A stretch of DNA of 64,000 nt from Humulus lupulus (Eukaryota > Streptophyta > Magnoliopsida > Rosales > Cannabaceae), in contig NC_084796.1 in NCBI RefSeq assembly GCF_963169125.1, positions 83,163,888-83,227,887 of the forward strand, read 5' to 3'. The position numbers and the translations under genes were made by a program. Positions 33,278 through 43,596 of the stretch are shown here, piece by piece. The notes under the pieces are model-generated. The model saw only the letters and a list, made by a program, of their open reading frames with translations, did no database searches and had not been told where the DNA came from. Positions within the stretch are counted from its first letter, which is position 1, and the number at the start of each line of letters is the position of its first letter.

Positions 33278-34600
33278 AGTCTGAAAACCCCTACATACAG
33301 AACACTAGGTCTACATAGCTGATCTATCACTCTTGCAGACACAAACGAGTGGGTAGCTCCTGAATCAAATAATGCAGTATAAGAAGAACCAGAAATAGAG
33401 ATCAGACCTGTCACAACTGAGGGGCTAGCCTCTGCCTCCGTTTGAGTCAAGGTGAACACCCTGGCAGGAGCGAGACCGTCGCCCTGCTTTGGCTCCTCCT
33501 TCCTGGCTTGTGGGCAGTCCTTCTTCAAATGATTGGCACTCCCACAGATAAAGCAGGCCCTAATCCTGCACTCACCCTGATGTCATCGTCTACACTAAGG
33601 ACACACTGGAAAAATCCTCCAGTTGTCACTTCCGCCCTGACGGCCACTAAAACCACCCCGTGCCCTCCTATCAGAACTGGGAGGAACAAGGGTATCAGGG
33701 GCCTTCCTCTTCTGCTCATTGGAGCCACTACCCCGACTGGTTCCAATAAAAGGAGACACTATCCTCCTGGCATCGCGCCTAACAGTGCTCTCTCTCCAAA
33801 TCTGGTCCTCGGCCCCCTCAGCTATAAGGGCCTTGTCCACAACCTGAGCATAGGTAGTAGTCTCCGGATCCAAGGTGATCTTCACATCATGGGTGATCAT
33901 AACATTCAATCCCCGTACAAATCTATCTCTTCTTGACATATCTGTCGGCACTAGGTCTGGCACAAACTTCACCAAACGATCGAACTTCAAGGTATACTCC
34001 GTCACGGGCAACCGGTTCTGATTCAGGTTGATAAACTCATCAACCTTCATAGCTCGGACTGCAACACTATAATACTTCTCGTTGAAAATGTTCTTGAACT
34101 CTTCCCAGGTCATAACTATCACATTTCTCCTCTCAACTACTACATCCCACCAGATGCGGGCATCCTCTCTGAACATGTAGCTTGCACAAGCTACCCTCTC
34201 GTTCCCTCAACCCTCATAAAATCAAGAATAGAGGAGATCATATTCATCCACTGCTCTGCCCGTAGTGGGTCTGGTCCACCCTCAAAGGTGGGAGGATTCT
34301 GTTTCCTGAACCTCTCATACAAAGGTTCCCATTTATTCTCCACAACAGGTTGGACTGGTGCTGGCGCCATAACCTGCTGAATAGGCAACCCATTAACCTA
34401 TGGAGGGGACTGTTGCCTCAACTGGCGGAGTTCTTCCTGTGTTCGTTGCAGTCTTGCTTCCATTTCGGCAAACATCTGTTGCCAATTCTGTGGGGCAAGT
34501 GGAGGGTCCTGACCCTGGTTATCATCCTCGGCCCGACTGCCGCGGAGTCTAGATGATTGACGAAGCATCTCAACAAATATGCCTGCAATCAATGATGCCG
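33253..34600 (-). pseudogene. Chromovirus gag, zinc knuckle and protease active site (frameshifted)
   Basis: The gag start is ATG 34592 (MIAGIFVEMLRQSSRLRG), followed by a coiled-coil-like Q/E/R stretch and a stop at 34398. The capsid part is in 34191-34388 (NPPTFEGGPDPLRAEQWM) and 33595-34176 (MTWEEFKNIFNEKYY, EYTLKFDRLVKFVPDLV). The CCHC knuckle (CRIRACFICGSANHLKKDC) and protease strand (YTALFDSGATHSFVS) lie in 33340-33600. Frames shift near 34185, 33600 and 33290. Gag would form the virus-like particle. Confidence 0.88.
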
Positions 34601-34894
34601 CTCATCAGGCATGATAACAACATCCAAAACCACCTCCTAATCACATCAATCAACCATGAGCAACAATCCACATAACACGCGGATAGCATATCACACACAT
34701 AACGGGCCATGCCCTAACATCATGCATACATTAAATCATTCATCATGCTCTATATTAGATAAGGAGACAAACAGGGCATTTAAGCACATATTTCAACATA
34801 ATAGTCAATCATACCAACAAAACCTGAGTCGAGCTAGCCATTGACAGCGTGCGTACATGTTCGGTCATTCTTGAGAAACCATAAACCTTGGCTC

Positions 34895-34906
34895 GCTCTG
34901 ATACCA
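34895..34906 (-). promoter_or_regulatory. Primer-binding site complementary to initiator tRNA-Met
   Basis: Minus 'tggtatcagagc', an exact 12-base initiator-Met site, lies 3 bases inside the 5' LTR. Confidence 0.92.
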
Positions 34907-34909
34907 AGT

Positions 34910-37021
34910 TGAAACACCCTACTGCCTTAGACCCGTTACTAAGTAAGTTTTAAATGTAAAACTAACTCGCTAATCGAGGTTTTAGGACAAAAGTGTAATT
35001 AAATCATAATCAGAGTCATAAATTTGAAAATAAATCTTTCATTGAAAAATTATAAAGCATTTAACATTTGGGAACCCAAAAACATTGTTTAGAAATATTT
35101 ACAACTCAAAATATAACCAAAGTCGACTAAACAACAAAATTCAAGTTTAGTACAATCATCTCCCCAAAGCACCCCTGGTCGTGGCAGACAGGTAGACCAG
35201 ACATGTACACGCCGCTCATCACGCGCACCATACTCAAGGTTGTTCGACTTTCCCCTTGCCTTTACCTACACCATAAAGCACCTGTGAGCCTAAGCCTAGC
35301 AAGAAAACCCTCACAAGCAGATAACATATGCATAACAACACTTAACATATAAACATGCCATCATCAGGCTATACAAATATGGCCATGCCGTCCCAGGCAC
35401 TTTACCAGGCCCTGGGTTCGCGGTCTATACCGTAAGGATATCCCAGGTATCCCTTGGGGTCTCACTCTGGTTACTCGCACTTCGTGTGCCAAACGCTGCT
35501 CCCGGCCCCTTGCCGTTCTCGGCCTTCACTGTTCCCGGCCTTCGCCATTCCCAGCCTTCGCCGTTCCATCATTTACATACACATATGATAAAGCTAAGTA
35601 GAAATCTAAAAAAATATAAATTCAATCAAAGGGCCATGCCCCACAACACTGTCATATAGGGCCGAGCCCTGCAACTCAAATATATAGGGCCGAGCTCTCC
35701 AACACAAGCTCTATGGAAACAGTAGTTTTCTTACTTGTGTCCTGTGCTTTCTAAGCACCGATATCCCGAGCACAGTTCCCTAGTCCGAGCCTCGCCGAAG
35801 CCCTAATCACAACGCATTCACAATATCCACCCATCAAGCTCTAATCCATTAAATAACTTCAAGCTATAATTCTAATCTCTGGGACAATGAATTCTATCAA
35901 TCCGGGTGATAAAATCCATCCCGAGCCTTAACTAGTGAATTCCCGAGCCTAAAACCTCTTAAAAACCCAAAAATACATTAAGCGCCGCAGCCCTAGGGAC
36001 TCATGCCACGGCCCCCAGCTCAACCCGAGGCCTTGCCTCAAATTAGCCCACACACGCCGCGGCGCGCCTTCATTTCCAGGCGCCCCAAGTTCTAAGGGGT
36101 CGCAGCTCAACAAGAACAGTGCCGCAGCTTGACCCCTCGAGCCCAGAAAAACTAACCATTTTCACCTCAAAAACCAGTCCAATTATCCCAAGAATCAAGC
36201 CAACATTCCAAACTAATTATCATAGATGTTCTAACCCAGTCTCAGCATCAAAACCTAAAAAAGACTAGCCCCAAAACTCAGCCAAGAATTCAAGAGCAAT
36301 TAAAACTTAGCTCACATGCATACCCTGAAACATCAGAATAAATTCAATATAACTCATCAACTTAAGAGCTTACCATTGCTTGATTGCACCTCCAAGTGAT
36401 GCTGAACAATTCTCCAAGCTTAAAGCTCAAATCCTAGCTTAATTTGCAAAGCTTCCCCTTGGAATGGTTGCGAGAAAATAAGAGAGAGGAGGGAAAGGTT
36501 TGGGTCGGTTCTTAGTGTTCTGAAAAATTCTAATGTTTTGTTTTATTAAACTTAGTCTCTAAGGTTACCTCAAGGCTCGGGGTACCAAAACGTCCCCGAG
36601 GGGAAAACGGTAAATTTCCCCAATATTCCCTCGTAGGCATTCTAACCTCAAATATATCTCCGAATATTTATTTCCATAGCCCGATAACCCCAAAAATGAC
36701 TAACACCCAAAATATCCCTCGACTCGCCCCGAGTCGGATTTTTGACGCCGTTGTGACTTTCTAGCTAACCGCTCCCTAGGACTGTCTCGGATCGTGCAGC
36801 ACAGATATATCACAATTATCATGTTTATACCCTCAACATGCTAAAATTACAATCATGTCCCTAATAACCAGACGGGACCCACATGCTTATTTAAGTCACA
36901 TAAACATGCTTCACTAATCACATATTCACACAAATCCACATATTAAACAATAATTCACATATTGCCCTCCAGGCACGCTAATCAAGGCCCTAAGGCTTAT
37001 TAGCAAATTTGGGTCGATACA
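34910..37021 (-). repeat. 5' LTR of the chromovirus
   Basis: Plus ends TGAAACACCC and ...GGGTCGATACA. Near-identical in order and content to 22730-24850, including the CCGCGG-rich block (35995-36130) and the U3 module (36720-36735). Confidence 0.92.
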
Positions 37022-38660
37022 AAGCCGACGAATTTACAAGTGGTGCAATCCACCGAATTTGGTGGCTTACCTTTGGTAGACCCTCATATGCATTTAGCTA
37101 ATATTCTGGAGCTACGTGCAACGTTAAAGTATAATGGGGTGAGCGACGATGCAATCAGATTGAGGCTATTCCCATTTTTCTACGGGATAGAGCTAAAAGT
37201 TGGTTGAATCCCCTTCAATCAAATTCTATAAATACTTGGGAGGATTTGGCTCAAAAATTTCTTGTATGCCATGTTATTTCCTCCATCAAAGGTAGCAAAG
37301 TTGAGAGGAGAGATTAATAATTTCTATCAGATGGAGGGGGAGTCTTTGTATGATTCATGGGAGCATTTTAAAGAGCTGTTGAGAAAATGTCCCCATCACG
37401 GCATTGAAAAGTTGATGTTTGTTCATAACTTTTACAATGGATTTTGGTACTACTCGCACCATAATTGATGTTGCAGCTAGAGGGGCATTCATGAGTAAGG
37501 GTGCCAATGAAGAATATGAATTGTTAGAAGACATGGCCACCAACAACCCCTAATGGTCCGATAAGAGGTCAACCGGTGTTAGAAAGATTTCCAGAGTTCA
37601 TGAACTTGGTACCATCACTGCCTTGACTGCTCAGGTTGCTTCCTTGACAAAACAGTTGCAATAGAATATTGTGTCTATTAATGCCATTTAGATGCCAGCA
37701 GGTTGTGAAATTTGTGGTGGTCCTCACCAATTTGAGCAGTGTATGACAACAAAGTTCAATAACACCATCCCTATGGATCAAGTCAACATGATGAGTAATT
37801 TTAATAGGGAAGCCAATGACCCTTTCTCCAACACTTACAACCCAGGGTGGAAGAATCACCCTAATTTTTCATGGAAAAATAATCAGGGCCCTCAACAACA
37901 ATTTCAGTAGCCCGTTTCTCAAGTTCCACCTCAAGAAATGTCACAACAACTGGTTTCTCAAGAGAACACAAATGAATTACAAGCTGCACTATTGACTTTG
38001 ACCAATTCCCAAGCTCAGTTTATGACTGAAACTCAGTCATCCATCAGAAATCTTGAAATGCAACTTGGTCAATTGTCAAATATGTTACAAAGTAGACCCC
38101 AAGGAAATTTTCCAAGTAATACTGAGGTGAATCTTAAGGAGCAGTGCAATGCGATCTCCTTGAGGAGCAGTAAGGAGTTGGTGGAACCAGTTGAGAAATC
38201 TAGTCCTCCATAAAAAATGGAGTCTGAGAAGAAGAATAAGGTGGATGAAGATGTTAATGAAAACCTTGAGAAGAAGCAACCATAAATAAGTATGGAGCAT
38301 CACATCAAGATCCCATATCCTCAGAGGCTGCAAAAGAAGACGCTTGACAAGCAGTTTTCCAAGTTCTTAGATGTTTTCCGAAAACTTCACATAACGATTC
38401 CCTTTGTAGAAGCTTTAAAACAAATGTTGAGTTATTTGAAGATCACGAAGGAAATCTTGTCGAAGAAAAGGAAATTGGAGGATTATGTGACAGTTGCGCT
38501 TACTGAGGAGTGCAATGCAATATTGTAAAAGAAACTACCTCCCAAGGTTAAAAATCTGGGTAGTTTTACCATTCCTTGTACTATATGGAATGCAGTTTTT
38601 GAGAAGGCATTATGTGATTTAGGTGCAAGTATGAATCTGATGCCTTAATCTATCTATAGA
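37022..38660 (+). pseudogene. Athila gag (main part) and protease start
   Basis: Continues the frame interrupted at 22729. Conserved Athila gag features: FFPPSK-like MLFPPSKVAKLRGEI, MEGESLYDSWEHFKELL, KCPHHGIEKLMFVHNFYNG, and a knuckle CEICGGPHQFEQC (CX2CX3HX4C). Then comes a Q-rich linker with LQAALLTLTNSQAQFM, and protease ALCDLGASMNLMP (DLGA active site, 38610-38648). At least six in-frame stops or frameshifts (for example at 37208, 37466, 37550, 37908, 38211 and 38526). Confidence 0.85.
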
Positions 38661-38692
38661 AAATTGAAATTGGGAGAAGTCGCCCTACTACC

Positions 38693-39028
38693 ATGTCCTT
38701 ACAAATGGCAGATCGTTTAGTGAAGCACCCAAGAGGTATTATTGAGGATGTATTGGTGAAAGTGGAAAAAATCAACTTTCCTGTGGACTTTATTATTCTT
38801 GATTTGGAGGAAGAAGAAAATATTCTGATCATTCTCGGGAAACCATTTTTAGCTATTGGAAGGGTGTTGATTGATGTAAAAAAAGGGGAATTGAAGCTGC
38901 GAGTGCAAAATGAGGAGGCAACATTTAATGATTGTGCTGCAACTGAAATTCCAACATGTTGTAGAGTGGATGTGATAACAGGAGGTGGTAGTAAGGTGGA
39001 AGTGATCAAGAGAAAGGTCATTGCTTAA
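38693..39028 (+). pseudogene. Athila protease C-terminal part
   Basis: An open frame with [54 protein letters not shown] and [13 protein letters not shown], the usual end of the Athila protease region. RT should follow. Instead a short low-homology stretch (39029-39290) leads into the 3' non-coding region, so the whole RT-RNase H-integrase region has been deleted. Confidence 0.85.
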
Positions 39029-40870
39029 GATGGTAGTTGAACGTGCATAATATTGTGAAAAAGTTCTTCAGTAGGAAAGATCGAATGCTACATGAGCGGT
39101 GGAAAGCTCCAAAAGTTGCAACATCATATGACACTTTGGCTCTTATGGATTCTATGGGAAGACTTGATCCGAGTTAAATTTGAAGATGAATTTAGCATCC
39201 GGCTAAACGATGTTAACAACAGGGCATTCGGGAGGCATCCCAATGGCTACTTTGAATTTTGCTTTAGTTTCTATTTTTATTTTTGAACAATTTAAATTTT
39301 TGGTAACTATTTGTTTGTTTTTTTTATTTGCTTAGTTTTTAGGTTCAATCTTTATTTTCTAATTTTTCTTTCATTTTTAAAACCATGAAAAACGTGAAAA
39401 AAATTAATAAATAAACATAAAAAAATACGAAGAATGTTGCTCTAGGGGAAAGTGCCTAGGCACTGCATAAGAAGCATCCCTGTGTGGCAAAGTCAGAGAA
39501 TCTTAGCCACCTCCATCGCCGCCATCCTTTTGATGTGCTTTTGCTTCGCGGTAAGCCATCTTCGCTTTGCTTCTATTTGAACATTGGGGACAATGTGTCA
39601 ATCAAGTTTGCGGCAGGAGTCTTACTATTTTGTGTGTTTGTGTTTTGTTGTGTTGTTAGTTTGTGTTTGTTTTCTTGCGTGAGTTTTATTTTAGTTAATT
39701 GTTGTGTTGTGTTTTTGTGAATCAAGTTGTCAATTCTAGCCTATGATATGGAAGAAAATGCTGTGCAAATATTTGATCAATTGAATCCGTGTGATTGGTT
39801 AGACTACATTGGTAGCTTGTTTCGATCAATGGAAAAAAATGAATGTTTAGCCGTGATTGAAAAATTCTTTGCAATTTGAATTTGAATGTATGCATTGCTA
39901 AAAATTGGCTTGTGGTTTGATGAATGAATGAATCTATAACTTCCTTGTTTATCATTTGCGATGAAATTCTAGATGAGATATGCTTAGGAAAATGATTTAG
40001 GAAATTTCTTGGAACGTTTGAGCCTTTCAAGCCAACCCAAAAGTAATTTTCCATTGTTATCCTTGTTGAGCCTAAAATTATCCTCTTTGTTGTTTGACAC
40101 CAATTGTGAGCCAAATATACATTTTGTTAGTTTTCATTCATTTACCAAATTACAATGAGCATATGGATAAATAATGGGGAATGAATTGTAGTGGGATGTG
40201 ATTAGTTTTGTAATTTGGTGTATTGTAATGAAGAGTTAAAATGTTGAGAATTGAAAAAAAACCAAAATAAAAGAAATTTGAAAATCCAAGGCACACTCTT
40301 TTTATGCTTTCATGAAAACATGTTTGGGGGAGTTTAGATTGAATAAAAAAATTATCAATAGAAATAAGCGTTTCTCGACCTTTACTTGGGTTCATATGGG
40401 GTTTTCTTTGGAAATTGTTTGGGTGAATTGTTGGTTTGTAAGTTCATAAGCTTATGGTAATTTGGAGCCTAAATGACATATATCTATCCATTGCCTAAGC
40501 CTATTGTTATGAGCCTAAAGCCCTAGTAATTCTTGAGCATATTTTGTCTATATTAGTGGAGAGTGGTGAACAATGTAGGCATATGGATCAAGGGTTTAAT
40601 GGTCGGATGGTAAGTTTTGACATTCATACATAAAATTCAATTGTTGAGTAATTTTTGTGGTTATGGTTGAATAGGCATTTTCAAATTCAAACAGGTTGTC
40701 GGTGTGGTTTAACTGAAATTCTTGATTGTCTTTACTAATTGGGATTTTGGATTTTTGTATGAGATTTTTTGAAATTGAGGCTAATTCGGCATTGTTGACT
40801 TGATTCATTAGTTTGTGTTGTTTGTGTTTTTTTTTTTGAGTTTTCTAGTTTTGTGAGTATAGTGTGAGAC

Positions 40871-40890
40871 TTTACTCGAGGGCGAGTAAA
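40871..40890 (+). other. Stem-loop just upstream of the Athila PPT (AGGG loop)
   Basis: 'tttactcg-AGGG-cgagtaaa' is a perfect 8-bp stem with a purine tetraloop, about 7 bases before the PPT. The same layout as at 24870-24887 and 62295-62312 but with a different stem sequence. Confidence 0.75.
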
Positions 40891-40897
40891 AGTTATG

Positions 40898-40909
40898 TTT
40901 GGGGGAGTT
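40898..40909 (+). promoter_or_regulatory. Polypurine tract of the Athila element
   Basis: 'tttgggggagtt' directly precedes the 3' LTR start TGTTGAGTC. Confidence 0.85.
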
Positions 40910-42245
40910 TGTTGAGTCTAGTTTTGTGTTGTGTTTAGGTTGTGTTTTAGGTAGTTTTTATTAAGTTTTTCTATTATTTAGTGCAGTATTATGCTTGTCT
41001 TTGTTGTATTTTTTTGCTTTTAGTTAATAAATAAAGGAAAAGAGCAAATGAAGAAAATTGGCAGAAAAATGATGAAAAATCAACTTTTTGATGTAGTTTC
41101 CTTGAAAAGATGAATCGTCAATATATTTTTATGCTTCGGTAAATTTTTGGGACAAAAAGTGTTTAAGTTGAAGAAGTTATTAAGGTTCGTGGCACGACTT
41201 GGTGGTGCTGCGGCCAGGTCCTTTACAGAATGCTTGTTTCAAAGTTCTGCACGAGCCACGGTGCTGGAAGGAGGGGCCATGGTGCTGAAGAATTCACAAG
41301 CTTAGAAAAATACACAAGCCGCGGTAGAGGAATAGATGGGTCGTGAACTTCATTGCTTCAAAAAGAAAATTAGGATATAAACCTAATTTTTAAAAGAAAG
41401 AGGATCATACCTTTTGGGGAGGACAATTTTGGAGAGCAAGGAATACACCGTGGAGTATCGCCAATTATTTTTTTTCAACAGTTCTTTTTCTTTTACCTTT
41501 GAATTCTATGTCATTTTCCATTGTATTTTATGGTTAGAATGATGATTATGAACTAAATTTGTTATTAGGGATTTTAATTGAGTCACTTGAACTCCTATTA
41601 TGATCTAATGCAAAGTTAATTTTGTTCTTCAATTTTTTTAGTCCCTTGCCTATCTATGCTTATTGTTTGATATTTTATTGGCCATCTAGCATCATAATCT
41701 ACTTGTTTTTTGAATCAAAATCTGAAAATTTAGATTTAATTAAGCTTTGATAGGTTAGACATACGCTTAATCATAGAACGAGAGTATCGTGATTGTTTAT
41801 GTGGCATATTAAAATTGTGAATGTTAATGTGTCCTAGTTGATGAATTTATCATAGAAATATAGAAAATTATAATCCAGGTCAATGTTTGTAATTCGCAAC
41901 TTAATTATAAACTACTTTTGACAAATTGCTAGCTTGATAAGAAGGATACAAGAAAACCTGCATTAGTAATTGATAGGAGGGATAGTTGATGAGATTAAAA
42001 CTCATAATTGTTTAATTTTGAATTTATTTCTTGTGTTTCTTTATCTTTCTTTATTATTGAAATTTACAATATTTTATGTTCTTGATCTCTACTTTTACAA
42101 CAAAAAATATTGTTAACCAAATAAAAAAGAAAATTAATTGATTGGTAATTGATAATTCAGTGCTTGTGGGAAGATACTTGGTCTTACCAAGATTTATTAC
42201 AAATTGCGATGGTGCGCACTTGCATAACTATTGAATTTCGCAAAA
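40910..42245 (+). repeat. 3' LTR of the Athila element
   Basis: Aligns with 20933-22305. The GC-rich word block (41200-41350) is shortened and decayed, having lost the GGGCCGCGGCCC palindrome. The TATA palindrome has one arm changed (aattaggatataaaccta). It is followed directly by TSD GAGTG. Confidence 0.9.
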
Positions 42246-42851
42246 GAGTGTGAGTTTCCAAGTAGAGTGTTCTCACCAAATGTCTGAGTACATGGGTCCT
42301 TAGAAGTCATGGCTCCTAGGCGAGCTCCAACCAATGAAAATGGCCTTGCAGCCCCACCTAATCCACCATTTCTTGGAAACAAGGGGGATGTTCCATGAGT
42401 CAAGTTAGATGAGGGGGATGGCCACCATATCGTTGGAGAACATGAAGTTCCCCAAGAAGACGCCACTGCTCTAAGGGAAGAAATGACACGACTTCATGCT
42501 GAGAGCATCGTTACAGTCACTGAGATGGCTACTCAACGATGGGACATAGAGCAGTGCCAGAGGGAGGTGACTCTTGCCTTTGAAGTGGAATTTCGCATAG
42601 TGACGAGGGATCACCAAGCCATGTATGGCAAACCTCATTTAATGAATGGAAATGGGGTGCAATGATCTGAAAGAAACTTTAAAAAACTCGTAAGCATCAA
42701 ATTTGAACAAGGCATGTGAATGGAGGTATCAAGTGGAATGGTGTTTTGCCTGATCGATTCAATGAAGCATCCCAGTGAATCCCAAAGCGGGGCCCGCGCG
42801 AGGACATTATTGAGTAAGTTAACCAGTCTCCTATGATGCCTATCACGACTT
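42246..42851 (+). pseudogene. Tat-type gypsy gag N-terminus (resumes after the Athila)
   Basis: After the TSD the leader continues to ATG 42309 (MAPRRAPTNENGLAAP). A gag start follows with REEMTRLHAESIVTVTEMAT and QREVTLAFEVEFRIVTRDHQ in frame 42483-42665, homologous to the reversed fragment at 8974-9396. Stops lie at 42398, 42474 and 42663. The sequence is lost at about 42851, where a copia LTR begins. Confidence 0.6.
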
Positions 42852-43596
42852 CGTTGGGAATTGTACCCTTAAAGCAATTGTCGTAGACAATAGTTTTAAT
42901 GAAATAAATAAATGAATTGAATTATTGTATATATGTAGCTTATTTACTATATTATTGCTAATAATATAAAGTAAATAAAAAAAATTCCCAAGTTCATCTA
43001 TGTGGTCTCAATCTTATATTGGTATGAGAGGATCGAGATTAAGATAATGAACTTAAATAGTTCGCAGTAAAATAAAGTTATGGAATCATTAGATTAACTA
43101 CTGCTAGTACGGTCCATTAGTATTATGAATACATGTGACCTAGATCCGGGTTACTAGTTTAGTAGGACACTTTAGTGGAGGTACTTTGCATGCTGAGAGT
43201 ATGTAGAAATGGATCAGATGTGATATAATAATACTTGGTTGAAATACGATTTCATAGTATTATAAAACACATCAACTGATGATCATATACAAACTGATCT
43301 TAATCCTGATGTCACTATGAACTCCTATATATGTCACTTGATCCTTTGATTCATGTGTTGTGGTTTGTTAGAATGATCATGCTAAGAACTATTGTTTTGG
43401 GGACTCGGTGATGTATATGGCTCGGAACATAGCTTCATAGTTATAGAATCTATACCTTCTTATAGATTGAATGACGGTTCCCTATTGGGTTGGCTTTTGG
43501 AACTGAAAATGTTTTTTTTACGTCAAATTCATAATCACATTGTGAAGTAACCTTCACTAGTAAAGTAAATGGTAAATTAGGAATCAAGATATAATT
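42852..43596 (+). repeat. Copia 5' LTR, first part
   Basis: Begins CGTTGGGAATTG (TG probably mutated to CG) after the Tat gag and runs to the TAATT target of the inserted gypsy. No mate LTR is visible, so the border rests on the change of homology and the TTGGGAA start common in copia LTRs. Confidence 0.55.

Larger units (their letters stand above)
22730..37021 (-). mobile_element. Tekay-type chromovirus (Ty3/gypsy), full length with nested insertion
   Basis: Minus-strand element. The 5' LTR is 34910-37021 and the 3' LTR 22730-24850. The TSD AAGCC lies at 22725-22729 and 37022-37026. The order is initiator-Met primer site, gag, protease, RT, [insertion 26970-32116], RNase H, integrase with chromodomain, hairpin, PPT. 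The LTRs are very similar to each other (only scattered differences and a small indel near 23860/36055), so the insertion is relatively young, yet gag and pol carry several frameshifts and stops. Confidence 0.92.
39029..40909 (+). mobile_element. Athila 3' non-coding region
   Basis: No RT, RNase H, integrase or env-like domain was recognised. It has 'gggaggcatcccaatgg' (39229-39245) and 'aacattggggacaatgtgtc' (39580-39599), both typical of the post-pol region of such elements, and ends with a hairpin and the PPT. ORFs here on both strands (39484-39720, 39722-40114, 40150-40395, 40596-40808) have no domain. Confidence 0.7.
20933..42245 (+). mobile_element. Athila-type Ty3/gypsy element, complete borders, pol deleted, with nested insertion
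   Basis: LTRs of about 1.35 kb start TGTTGAGTCTAG and end ...TTTCGCAACA (left) or TTTCGCAAAA (right). The TSD is GAGTG on both sides (20928-20932, 42246-42250). The internal order is primer site, Athila-type gag, protease, non-coding 3' region, hairpin, PPT. RT, RNase H and integrase are absent, so the element was non-autonomous before or after insertion. A chromovirus sits in the gag at 22730-37021. Without it the element is about 7 kb. Confidence 0.9.
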
